DNA of 29,811 nt. Origin: UBA2093 sp044340485. Lineage in GTDB: Bacteria; Actinomycetota; Acidimicrobiia; Acidimicrobiales; Ilumatobacteraceae. The position numbers were made by a program, and so were the translations under genes. Position 1 is the stretch's first letter, and every line of letters begins with the position of its first letter. Under the pieces are notes generated by a model. It was not told the DNA's origin, ran no database searches, and saw only the letters and a program-made list of their open reading frames with translations. The stretch lies in the NCBI GenBank assembly GCA_044340485.1, contig JBIITN010000023.1, positions 1 to 29,811 of the forward strand, written 5' to 3'. Positions 16,208 through 23,492 of this stretch are shown here, in pieces.

Positions 16208-18118
16208 ATGAGTGGTGTCATGAAAACAGTGCGAATCACTTCCTCATCGCACACCGATCCGGTGGTGGTACGAGTTCCGGGAAGCAAGAGTGTCGCCAAT
16301 CGTGCTTTGATGATCGCTGCGTTGACAGCAGGAGAAAGTGTTATTTCCAATCTTCCAGATGGAGACGACACCGAAGCAATGCTGGCTGCACTGACTCTCC
16401 TTGGTGTATCGGTTGACCATATCAGCGACTCAACTGTGCGGATACGTGGACCCGTACGGCCACCCAATGAAAGCGTGGTGAATGCGCAGTTGGCCGGAAC
16501 TACTTCGCGCTTTTTGTTGGCCATGTGTTGCTTTAGCGAGCATCCAATAACGATTACTGGTGAAGCGCCACTTCTAGCTCGTCCAGTTAAAGAGTTAGCG
16601 CAAGCATTGCGTTCCATCGGATTCACGGTGTCTCCACAGTCGTCATCGACTTTGCCTTTAACCGTTTCTTGCCCATCGGACATGAACGCGATCGCATCTG
16701 ACGTCACACTCCGCGGAGATATTTCGAGTCAATTCATTTCGGCACTGATGATGATTGGACCCTTGCTGACAAAGGGCCTTCAGATTCACATTGAAGGTGA
16801 TTTGGTGTCGCGTTCCTATGTGGAGATGACTGCTGCGGTGATGTCCACGTTCGGAGCGTCGGTAGCAATCGAGGGAAACCTCATTGTCATTTCTCCAAAA
16901 CAGTACGTTTCAACAGACGTGGTTGTTGAGCCTGATTTCTCGTCGGCTGCGTTTCCGATTGTCGCGAGTCTGTTGTCTGGCCGCGTTGTGCGGTTGCCCC
17001 ACCTTGCGCGTGCCCAGATACAAGGTGATGCACAGATTCTCAAGATTGTTCAGGCCATGGGTGCACAGGTGGATGTGAAGAAAGATGACATTGTCATTAC
17101 CCCCAACATTGATAGAGAAATACATCCCATTTCCTTGAACATGTCGGATTGTTCAGACTTAGTACCTGTGGTCGCAGTTCTTGCATCTTTTGCGAACGGA
17201 GTATCTGAACTAACCGGTATTGGTTTCATCACTGCAAAAGAGAGCAATCGACTCGACGATGTCGTTGCAGAGCTGCAAAAGACTGGCGCAGAACTGGAAG
17301 TTATCGAAGATGGACTGCGCATTCAGCCCGCTACTGTGCGACACGGGAATGTCTTAGGGACTCATCACGATCATCGTCTGGCGATGTCGATGGCTTTGCT
17401 TGGTTTACGTATACCCAGCATTGAAATTGAAGATCCACATGTGGTGACGAAAAGTTGGCCGAGTTACTGGACTTCCATGAAGCCTTTTTTCTCATCACGG
17501 CCACCACGTCGGTCGACGGTTGCTTTCGATGTTGATAAGACTCTGACAACACGAGATTGTGTCGTTCCGTTCTTTATTCGCTCTATTGGGTTGACCGCAT
17601 TTGTTAGGCATTGCGTGCGACACCTACTCCCAGTAACACGATTTGTCATGCGCCGAGATCGCGACGGCTTAAAGGAATTTGCAGTGAAGCTTGTTTTTGC
17701 CGGACGTTCTGTGCAAGAGATTGAACAGATAGGCGAGGACTTTGCATCACATGTGACACAACATTGGATGAGGAAAGACACCTGTGCGATGTTGAAATGG
17801 CACCAGGAAAATGGCGATGACATAGTCTTTGTTACGGCTTCCCTTGAGCCGTACATGCAACCAATGGCAAAAGCAATGGGTGTAGCCACCGTGATTTGTA
17901 GCGCAATGGAGAATGACGGTGACACATACTCAGGTGGACTTGTGGGTGGAAACTGTAGAGGGGATGAAAAAGCACGCAGACTGACGAACTGGCTGCAAGG
18001 CCGATTGCTTGATTACGCATATGGCGACTCAGCTGGAGATGATGAGATGTTGGCCATGGCATGCATGCCGATTCGTGTCGGTCGCCGTGACATCTCACCA
18101 TCACAATTAATTCAATGA
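16208..18118 (+). CDS. aroA: Fusion of EPSP synthase (AroA) with a HAD-IB phosphatase domain
   Basis: 636 residues from ATG 16208 (ATG 16220 is an alternative). Residues 1-425 are a full 3-phosphoshikimate 1-carboxyvinyltransferase: PGSKSVANRAL (Lys27), AGTTSRFLLA, DISSQFISALMM, DCSDLVPVVAVLA, GIGFITAKESNRLDD, HHDHRLAMSMAL and VVTKSWPSYW. After a short linker, residues ~438-636 form a HAD-IB phosphatase of the SerB/CicA type: FDVDKTLT (Asp441 nucleophile, Asp443), VTASLEP, the RGDEKARRL lysine and YGDSAGDDEMLAMA. No stop separates them; an internal ATG at 17477 could also yield the phosphatase alone. The stop overlaps the UbiA gene by 4 bases. HAD domains of this kind are known fused or adjacent to UbiA-type DPPR synthases, so this one probably dephosphorylates decaprenylphosphoryl-5-phosphoribose (inference). 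Confidence 0.9.
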   Translation: MSGVMKTVRITSSSHTDPVVVRVPGSKSVANRALMIAALTAGESVISNLPDGDDTEAMLAALTLLGVSVDHISDSTVRIRGPVRPPNESVVNAQLAGTTSRFLLAMCCFSEHPITITGEAPLLARPVKELAQALRSIGFTVSPQSSSTLPLTVSCPSDMNAIASDVTLRGDISSQFISALMMIGPLLTKGLQIHIEGDLVSRSYVEMTAAVMSTFGASVAIEGNLIVISPKQYVSTDVVVEPDFSSAAFPIVASLLSGRVVRLPHLARAQIQGDAQILKIVQAMGAQVDVKKDDIVITPNIDREIHPISLNMSDCSDLVPVVAVLASFANGVSELTGIGFITAKESNRLDDVVAELQKTGAELEVIEDGLRIQPATVRHGNVLGTHHDHRLAMSMALLGLRIPSIEIEDPHVVTKSWPSYWTSMKPFFSSRPPRRSTVAFDVDKTLTTRDCVVPFFIRSIGLTAFVRHCVRHLLPVTRFVMRRDRDGLKEFAVKLVFAGRSVQEIEQIGEDFASHVTQHWMRKDTCAMLKWHQENGDDIVFVTASLEPYMQPMAKAMGVATVICSAMENDGDTYSGGLVGGNCRGDEKARRLTNWLQGRLLDYAYGDSAGDDEMLAMACMPIRVGRRDISPSQLIQ

Positions 18119-19002
18119 TTAAGAACAGATCTTTCTTCCATGCTGTTGTGTCAACGGCGCGACCTCGTCAGTGGTTAAAAAACGTGTTGGTGTTCGCCGG
18201 TCCAGCAGCTGCTGGTGGTTTTGACTCTTGGGACACGGTCTCGGCGAGTCTGTGGGTTTTTGCTGGTTTTTCGGCAACTGCTAGTGGAACGTACTTTTTA
18301 AACGATGTGGTGGACCGAGAAAATGATCGTCGTCACCCCACGAAGAATTCGCGTGCCATAGCCGCAGGTCAATTGTCATCTGGAACAGCCCTTGTTATTG
18401 GGTGCCTTTTGATGGTGTTGGGTATTTGTCTTGCAAGTGTCCCTCGTTGGCAATCAGGTGCCCTGGTGGCTCTCTATGCGTTACTCACCGTCATGTACAG
18501 CCTCATATTAAAGCGCATTCCTTTGGTCGAACTTGCCGTCATTGCTGCGGGTTTTGTGTTGCGCGCTATGGCCGGCGCTGCGGGCACGGAAACTCCAATG
18601 TCTACATGGTTCTTGTTATCAATCACTTTTGGATCACTATTCGTGGCGTCGGGGAAGAGATTCGCCGAGTTATTGGAAATGGGTGAGCGCTCAACTGAAA
18701 CGCGCTCGGCTCTATCTAGTTACACGCTTACATACCTTCGTCAACTCATTGTCTTTTCCTGCACCGCTACAGCTATTGCATACTTTTTGTGGGCCTTTGA
18801 AAATGCAGCAGATGCGGATAGCAGCATCCCGTATCACGAATTGTCAATCATTCCGATGGTGTTGGCGCTTTTGCGTTATTTGATGGTCCTAGAAACAGGT
18901 AAAGGTGGTGCTCCGGAAGAGGTGTTCATGCGGGATTGGGGAATGCGCGTGTACGCGTCGCTGTGGCTTGTGTTGTATGTCGTCGGAGTGTATGCAACAT
19001 GA
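18115..19002 (+). CDS. ubiA: UbiA-type decaprenyl-phosphate phosphoribosyltransferase (DPPR synthase-like)
   Basis: 295 residues, an integral membrane prenyltransferase with about nine hydrophobic segments. RPRQWLKNVLVFAGP near the N-terminus and the metal-binding NDVVDREND (63-71, pattern NDxxDxxxD) are characteristic of the Rv3806c group, as is YSLILKRIPLVELAVIAAGFVLRA. The group transfers 5-phosphoribose from PRPP to polyprenyl phosphate, the first committed step towards decaprenylphosphoryl-arabinose. The gene lies between the HAD domain and dprE1, overlapping each neighbour by 4 bases. This context makes the DPPR synthase role far more likely than quinone or haem prenylation. Confidence 0.9.
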   Translation: MIKNRSFFHAVVSTARPRQWLKNVLVFAGPAAAGGFDSWDTVSASLWVFAGFSATASGTYFLNDVVDRENDRRHPTKNSRAIAAGQLSSGTALVIGCLLMVLGICLASVPRWQSGALVALYALLTVMYSLILKRIPLVELAVIAAGFVLRAMAGAAGTETPMSTWFLLSITFGSLFVASGKRFAELLEMGERSTETRSALSSYTLTYLRQLIVFSCTATAIAYFLWAFENAADADSSIPYHELSIIPMVLALLRYLMVLETGKGGAPEEVFMRDWGMRVYASLWLVLYVVGVYAT

Positions 19003-20381
19003 CAAAGGTGTCTGGCTGGGGTCGTGCCATTGGTTCAAGTAGCGATGTCTCTCACGTGCAGAGTGTTGCCGATCTGAAACACATTCTGTCGGGGACAACG
19101 CCACGAGGTGTCACATTGCGAGGATTGGGACGCTCGTATGGTGATGCGGCCATCAATTCAGGTGGTGTTGTGGCGATTCTTGGTGACACACCTCGAGGCG
19201 CGCAGACACTTTCTGACATTGAAATAGATACATCTCGCCGTTTGGCACGAGTTGGCGCAGGTGTGTCTATCGAACAGATGTTGCAGGCGTTCATGCCTGC
19301 AGGTTTCTTTGTCCCGGTGACACCGGGAACACGACACGTGACCTTAGGTGGCGCGGTTGCAGCTGACATTCACGGTAAAAATCATCATACGGATGGCACT
19401 TTCGGTAATCACATCTCTTCAATGTCGGTGATGCTGTCTCATGGGGAGATAGTGGAATTAACACCCACTCACAACACCGACTGGTTTTGGGCGACAGTCG
19501 GCGGCATGGGGCTCACCGGTGTCGTGTTAGAGGCAGTAATCGATCTCATCCCCATTACCAACAACATGATTTCCGTGACAACGCAGCGAACAGAGCACAT
19601 CGATGAATTGTTTACAATAATGAGTGATTCATCCACCGATGATTCCTTTAGATACTCCGTGGCGTGGGTAGACATGATGTCAAAAGGCGACGCATTTGGC
19701 CGTGGTGTTCTCACGCGAGGCAATCATGCAAGTGTTGAAGCTGTTCACGATTATGGCGATCTACCGTCTTTGGCGTATCGGCCACGAACGAGGTTGGGGG
19801 TGCCATCGTGGTTCCCAAATGGAGTTCTTAATGCCGCAACGATCAAGACATTTAATGAATTGTGGTTTCGTAAAGCACCTGCATTTCCGACAGAGACCGT
19901 AGAAAATGTGACCGGGTTCTTCCACCCACTTGACGGGGTACGCCACTGGAATCGTATGTATGGATCTCGCGGTTTTCTGCAGTATCAGTGTGTTGTTCCA
20001 CTCAATACAAGTGACGTATTGAAAGAAATTATGACCATGATGCAAAAAGCGCGTGTTCCCTCTTTTCTCGCGGTTCTTAAGCGCATGGGTCCGGCAAATC
20101 CTGGGCCGTTGTCTTTCCCGATGGAGGGTTGGACACTTGCCGTTGACATAGCGGTTGGATCTTCGCGACTATCTGAGGTGTTGCCCGAGATAGATGAGAA
20201 AGTTATTGCGGCGGGGGGTCGACACTATCTAGCAAAAGATTCCCATATGTCGCACTCGACCTTGGTGCGAGGGTATCCCCATTTGGGTCGCTGGAAAGCT
20301 GTTCGCAACGAAATGGATCCAAACGAAAAATGGACAAGCGATCTTGCTCGACGTTTGCAACTCGTGGGGGTATCTCAATGA
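18999..20381 (+). CDS. dprE1: DprE1-like FAD-dependent decaprenylphosphoryl-ribose oxidase
   Basis: 460 residues from ATG 18999, which overlaps the ubiA stop. The upstream GTG at 18936 would only add a stretch antiparallel to nothing known, read inside ubiA. The FAD-binding domain shows GLGRSYGDAAINSGG and TPGTRHVTLGGAVAADIHGKNHH (His125 equivalent to His132 of M. tuberculosis DprE1). The substrate domain ends with HYLAKDSHMSHST and DPNEKWTSDLARRLQL. It would oxidise the ribose 2'-OH of decaprenylphosphoryl-ribose to the keto form, with DprE2 completing epimerisation to arabinose. Notably the residue aligned with Cys387 of the mycobacterial enzyme, the covalent target of benzothiazinones, is Ala381 (GWTLAVD versus GWNICVD). 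Confidence 0.92.
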   Translation: MTKVSGWGRAIGSSSDVSHVQSVADLKHILSGTTPRGVTLRGLGRSYGDAAINSGGVVAILGDTPRGAQTLSDIEIDTSRRLARVGAGVSIEQMLQAFMPAGFFVPVTPGTRHVTLGGAVAADIHGKNHHTDGTFGNHISSMSVMLSHGEIVELTPTHNTDWFWATVGGMGLTGVVLEAVIDLIPITNNMISVTTQRTEHIDELFTIMSDSSTDDSFRYSVAWVDMMSKGDAFGRGVLTRGNHASVEAVHDYGDLPSLAYRPRTRLGVPSWFPNGVLNAATIKTFNELWFRKAPAFPTETVENVTGFFHPLDGVRHWNRMYGSRGFLQYQCVVPLNTSDVLKEIMTMMQKARVPSFLAVLKRMGPANPGPLSFPMEGWTLAVDIAVGSSRLSEVLPEIDEKVIAAGGRHYLAKDSHMSHSTLVRGYPHLGRWKAVRNEMDPNEKWTSDLARRLQLVGVSQ

Positions 20382-21148
20382 AAAATGGAACAGGCGCCGT
20401 CGGAACAATTGTCCTTTTTGGTGGAACAAGTGAATTAGGAATCAGCACGGTGGCGCACTTATTAACACCAACCGTGCAAAACATTGTGCTTGTGAGTCGC
20501 GATATAGAAAAAGCGCAGACTGTTGAAGATGATTTAATAAAGCGATCACCCCAAGCTGACATCACCCACATTCGTTTTGACGGCGCTGATGCAGAATCAA
20601 TGTATGCGGTAGTGGAAGAGATTGTGTCGGCAGTGGGAGATATTGACGTTGCGATTATTGCGCACGCCTTGCTTGGTAACGACATAGATGGCTATAGCAA
20701 TCCGAGTTCGGTTAAGGCGCTTCTCGACGTGAATGTCACCGCCACAATGGCATTGATGTTTGCGCTCGCTGCACAAATGCGATTGCAGCGACACGGCAGA
20801 ATTGCATTATTTTCCTCGGTGGCAGGAGTGAGAGTGCGTAAGGCCAACGCGCCGTATGGTGCTTCAAAAGCAGCAATTGATGCATTTGCATTGGCACTTG
20901 ATCACGATTTGCAGGGCTCTGGTGCGTCGGTTGTGGTCATACGTCCCGGTTTCGTCCACACGAAAATGACATCTGGCATGAAGGTTGCACCATTTGCAAC
21001 CAACGCCCACGTTGTGGGTGAGCGCGCAGCTCGTGGTATCTCCGAAGGCCAAACGGTGGTATGGGTCCCAGGCATCATGCGTTTTATCTTTGGAGTATTC
21101 GCTGTACTCCCGCGGTCTGTTTGGAGACGGTTACCTGTTCACGATTGA
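20378..21148 (+). CDS. dprE2: DprE2-like short-chain dehydrogenase/reductase
   Basis: 256 residues from ATG 20378, overlapping the dprE1 stop by 4 bases. This is a classical SDR fold with nucleotide-binding FGGTSELGIST (14-24), the serine of LFSSVAGVRV and the catalytic YGASK (Tyr160, Lys164). GGTSE.G is the variant I know from DprE2 proteins. Coupled to dprE1, it would reduce the 2-keto sugar intermediate with NAD(P)H to give decaprenylphosphoryl-arabinose. The C-terminal helix (GIMRFIFGVFAVLPRSVWRRLP) is hydrophobic and basic, suitable for membrane association. It ends 18 bases inside the convergent glycosylase gene. Confidence 0.9.
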   Translation: MKNGTGAVGTIVLFGGTSELGISTVAHLLTPTVQNIVLVSRDIEKAQTVEDDLIKRSPQADITHIRFDGADAESMYAVVEEIVSAVGDIDVAIIAHALLGNDIDGYSNPSSVKALLDVNVTATMALMFALAAQMRLQRHGRIALFSSVAGVRVRKANAPYGASKAAIDAFALALDHDLQGSGASVVVIRPGFVHTKMTSGMKVAPFATNAHVVGERAARGISEGQTVVWVPGIMRFIFGVFAVLPRSVWRRLPVHD

Positions 21149-22033
21149 TGAGATGCGTTGACGTGGACCATACTTTGGCGCCACCCAGCCATCCAGTTCG
21201 AGCCATTTCACCACTCGGGCTCGTTGTCCTTCATATGGTTGTAACAATGAGATCATCTCTTCGTCTGTGCCACGTGCGCGTCCTGTGAGTGCGAAAGCCA
21301 CTGTGTTCTTTACATGGAAGTCACCAACGAGAAGCGCGTCGGGATCACCAAATGCGATACCGCCTGCTGTTGCGGCTGTCCACACACCAACTCCGGGTAT
21401 GTGGGTGAGTTGATGAGTGAGTGACTGAAGATCTGTCTGTGCGAAATCGATGTTGGCAACAAGTCGCGATGCATATGCAGCCACCCGCGACAGTGTGGTA
21501 GCCCTCTTTTTCTCGATGCCGAACGTATGTAACACGAAGTACGGTTGCTTAGCCAATATTTCTGGATCGGGTGGTAGTTGAAGATCTTTTAGTGGGCCCG
21601 GTGCACGTTGACCAAACGCTAAACAGATGTCTCGCCATTGGGAGAACGCTTCACGCGCGGTGACGCGTTGGCCCAGCACTGCTGGAAGTAATTCGTGGTA
21701 CGGACTATGAGTACGCGGCAAGACAAAGTGGGAATATTTTCGCTGGGCTCGTGCGACAGATTCGTGTACGGCATTGACGTCTGCGAAGGTGTCTGCACGG
21801 CCAAGTAGGTCGTGTGCCCGTTCGGCTAACCAGGTTCCCCCGGGTCCGTAATGACGGACATGGGGGACGGGACCAGAGAGGTTTTCAACTGCAATGGTTG
21901 CTGCGCCATGCGGGGTGAGAGTGGCGCGCCACAGGGTGTCACCGTCGAGGACCGTACTTGGATCCTTGGAGCCATTTCGCATCATCGCAACGGTGTGTCG
22001 CACAAGACTGTCGGCTTGCGGTGAACCTGTCAT
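21131..22033 (-). CDS. HhH-GPD DNA glycosylase (AlkA-like)
   Basis: About 300 residues from ATG 22033; a longer frame to 22102 would overlap the divergent crotonase gene. The helix-hairpin-helix is THIPGVGVWTAATAGG (~210-225). It is followed by the catalytic Asp238 in LLVGDFHVKN, matching the AlkA pattern of a glycine-rich turn and an Asp before the DNA-facing helix. No lysine occupies the hairpin position used by bifunctional lyases, and no C-terminal Cys cluster for an iron-sulfur centre is present. It is therefore probably a monofunctional excision enzyme for alkylated purines. The N-terminal ~110 residues resemble the AlkA-type beta domain only weakly. TATGTT 8 bases upstream of the ATG is a candidate leaderless promoter. 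Confidence 0.82.
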   Translation of the reverse strand: MTGSPQADSLVRHTVAMMRNGSKDPSTVLDGDTLWRATLTPHGAATIAVENLSGPVPHVRHYGPGGTWLAERAHDLLGRADTFADVNAVHESVARAQRKYSHFVLPRTHSPYHELLPAVLGQRVTAREAFSQWRDICLAFGQRAPGPLKDLQLPPDPEILAKQPYFVLHTFGIEKKRATTLSRVAAYASRLVANIDFAQTDLQSLTHQLTHIPGVGVWTAATAGGIAFGDPDALLVGDFHVKNTVAFALTGRARGTDEEMISLLQPYEGQRARVVKWLELDGWVAPKYGPRQRISSIVNR

Positions 22034-22041
22034 ACACCGTG

Positions 22042-22047
22042 AACATA
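22042..22047 (-). promoter_or_regulatory. Candidate -10 box of the glycosylase gene
   Basis: TATGTT on the minus strand matches TAnnnT and ends 8 bases before ATG 22033. Spacing is slightly longer than in the other leaderless candidates here, so it is weaker. The divergent gap of 47 bases must also hold the crotonase promoter (possibly CAGGAT, 6 bases before ATG 22081). Confidence 0.35.
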
Positions 22048-22080
22048 GTGACTGGGAGTGGCGTCTGTCAGGATTAGGAC

Positions 22081-22905
22081 ATGACTCAATCCACAGATCC
22101 AAGTAGCGCCGAAGTAGTTGTCACTCGACCACGTGACGGTGTTGCTCTCATCACCTTGAATCGACCATCTCGTCTCAATGCTTTGACCACAACATTGGTG
22201 CAATCTCTCCACGACACCTTGGACTCGATCGCTGTGGATAACAGTGTTCGTGTGATTGTGATTACTGGTGCGGGCCGAGGCTTTTGTGCAGGTCTAGACC
22301 TAGGTGGGTACGGTGATGCTCCTGGAATGGAATTCAGCGGCAAGGTGGAGAAAGGCTTTGCAACCCAGAAACACATCGCCAGTCTCATTCCTCATCTTCG
22401 GCGTACACCACAACCCATCATTTCTGCGGTGAATGGACCAGCAGCTGGTGGTGGATTTGCAATTGTCTTGGGTTCAGACATACGCATAGCCGCGCAAAGC
22501 GCCAAATTCAATGCAGCGTTCATTCGTATTGGGTTGTCTGCTTGTGACATCGGCACCAGTTGGTTGCTTCCACGCCTAGTCGGAGCGGCACGTGCGCACG
22601 AATTGATGCTCACTGGCCGTATTTTCTTGGCCGATGAAGCCGAACGGATAGGTCTTGTATTGGAAACAGTGCCAGATGATGTCTTGATGGAGCGGGTGTA
22701 TGCCAAAGCCGACGAAATCATGTTGAATTCCCCAATTGGTGTCGCATTGACAAAAGAAGGAATGTGGTCAGCGCTGGAGATTCCCGGACAGCAGGCGGCA
22801 ATTGATCTCGAAAATCGACAGCAGATCATGGCGAGTCTTTCCGAGAATGCAACAGAGGGCATGCGTGCGTTTATCGAAAAACGGCCCCCTCAATATCGGG
22901 CCTGA
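22081..22905 (+). CDS. Crotonase-family enzyme (enoyl-CoA hydratase/isomerase) with atypical active site
   Basis: 274 residues. The crotonase fold is clear: VALITLNRPSRLNAL, the oxyanion-hole segments GRGFCAGLDL and GPAAGGGFAI, and LPRLVGAARAHELMLTGR. The two glutamates of classical hydratases (rat Glu144 and Glu164) are replaced, by Phe126 and Phe147 in my alignment. Asp156 in GLSACDIGTSWLLPR lies where dienoyl-CoA isomerases keep a catalytic Asp. It is therefore probably an isomerase or other crotonase rather than a standard hydratase; substrate unknown. The next gene is 42 bases downstream, with its own promoter, and two acyl-CoA synthetases lie within 7 kb, consistent with fatty-acid or sterol-like degradation. 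Confidence 0.88.
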   Translation: MTQSTDPSSAEVVVTRPRDGVALITLNRPSRLNALTTTLVQSLHDTLDSIAVDNSVRVIVITGAGRGFCAGLDLGGYGDAPGMEFSGKVEKGFATQKHIASLIPHLRRTPQPIISAVNGPAAGGGFAIVLGSDIRIAAQSAKFNAAFIRIGLSACDIGTSWLLPRLVGAARAHELMLTGRIFLADEAERIGLVLETVPDDVLMERVYAKADEIMLNSPIGVALTKEGMWSALEIPGQQAAIDLENRQQIMASLSENATEGMRAFIEKRPPQYRA

Positions 22906-22934
22906 GAATCTCGTTGGTGAACGGTCTTTGCGAC

Positions 22935-22940
22935 TAGTTT
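22935..22940 (+). promoter_or_regulatory. Candidate -10 box of the phosphoribosyltransferase gene (leaderless)
   Basis: TAGTTT is followed by 7 bases and the GTG at 22948. The same TAGTTT with the same 7-base spacing precedes the acyl-CoA synthetase at 26317. It favours GTG 22948 over the in-frame TTG 22942. Confidence 0.5.
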
Positions 22941-22947
22941 CTTGTTC

Positions 22948-23442
22948 GTGAGCGAACGCGAAATCCTTACCTGGGAAACATTTGGATCGGCTAGTCGGGA
23001 ACTGGCTCAGCAAATTGCTGACTCGGGCTACGATGCCGACTTGATCTTGGCCATTGCGCGTGGAGGTTTACTGCCAGCGGGTGCGTTGGGTTATGCGCTT
23101 GCAGTGAAGAACTTGTACACGATGAATGTCGAGTTCTATACCGGTGTAGATGAACGTCTTCCTGTACCAATGATCTTGCCACCGGTTCCTGATTTAGTGG
23201 AACTACGTTTTGCCCGCATCTTGGTGATTGACGATGTTGCCGACACTGGTCATACATTGAAGATCGTTCAAGACTTCTTTAAGGGTCGCGTAAAAGAAGT
23301 ACGCACTGCAGTGTTGTATGAAAAACCACGATCAATTGTGAAGTGTGATTACGTGTGGAAGTACACCGATTTGTGGATCAACTTCCCGTGGAGTGAACAA
23401 GGCCCTGTCGTCAATAAAGAGGGTGTAGTCCTCGACGCGTAA
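22948..23442 (+). CDS. Phosphoribosyltransferase (purine-salvage type)
   Basis: 164 residues, type I phosphoribosyltransferase fold. The PRPP-binding loop is ILVIDDVADTGHT (91-103), and LAIARGGLLPAGALGYAL forms the pyrophosphate loop. The C-terminal DYVWKYTDLWINFPWSEQG resembles the base-binding hood of Gpt-like and archaeal hypoxanthine/guanine enzymes. It probably salvages a purine base, but the base is not certain. The stop codon falls inside the first copy of a 35-base-period tandem duplication. The gene is convergent with the ABC lipoprotein gene. Confidence 0.85.
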   Translation: MSEREILTWETFGSASRELAQQIADSGYDADLILAIARGGLLPAGALGYALAVKNLYTMNVEFYTGVDERLPVPMILPPVPDLVELRFARILVIDDVADTGHTLKIVQDFFKGRVKEVRTAVLYEKPRSIVKCDYVWKYTDLWINFPWSEQGPVVNKEGVVLDA

Positions 23443-23492
23443 GCGGCGAGTAATTAGGCACAGTCCTCGACGCGTAAGCGGCGAGTAATTAG
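23427..23492. repeat. 31-bp direct repeat in tandem across a convergent gene junction
   Basis: The 31 bases at 23427-23457 recur identically at 23462-23492, separated by 4 bases (period 35). Each copy carries a TAA in the plus frame of the phosphoribosyltransferase and a TTA that is TAA for the minus-strand lipoprotein gene. The plus gene uses the stop in copy 1 and the minus gene uses the one in copy 2. Confidence 0.95.

Noticed and set aside
21131..21148. 18-base overlap of dprE2 and the glycosylase as evidence for truncation of one of them
   Set aside because: Both proteins have family-typical C-termini and lengths; short convergent overlaps are ordinary in compact genomes.
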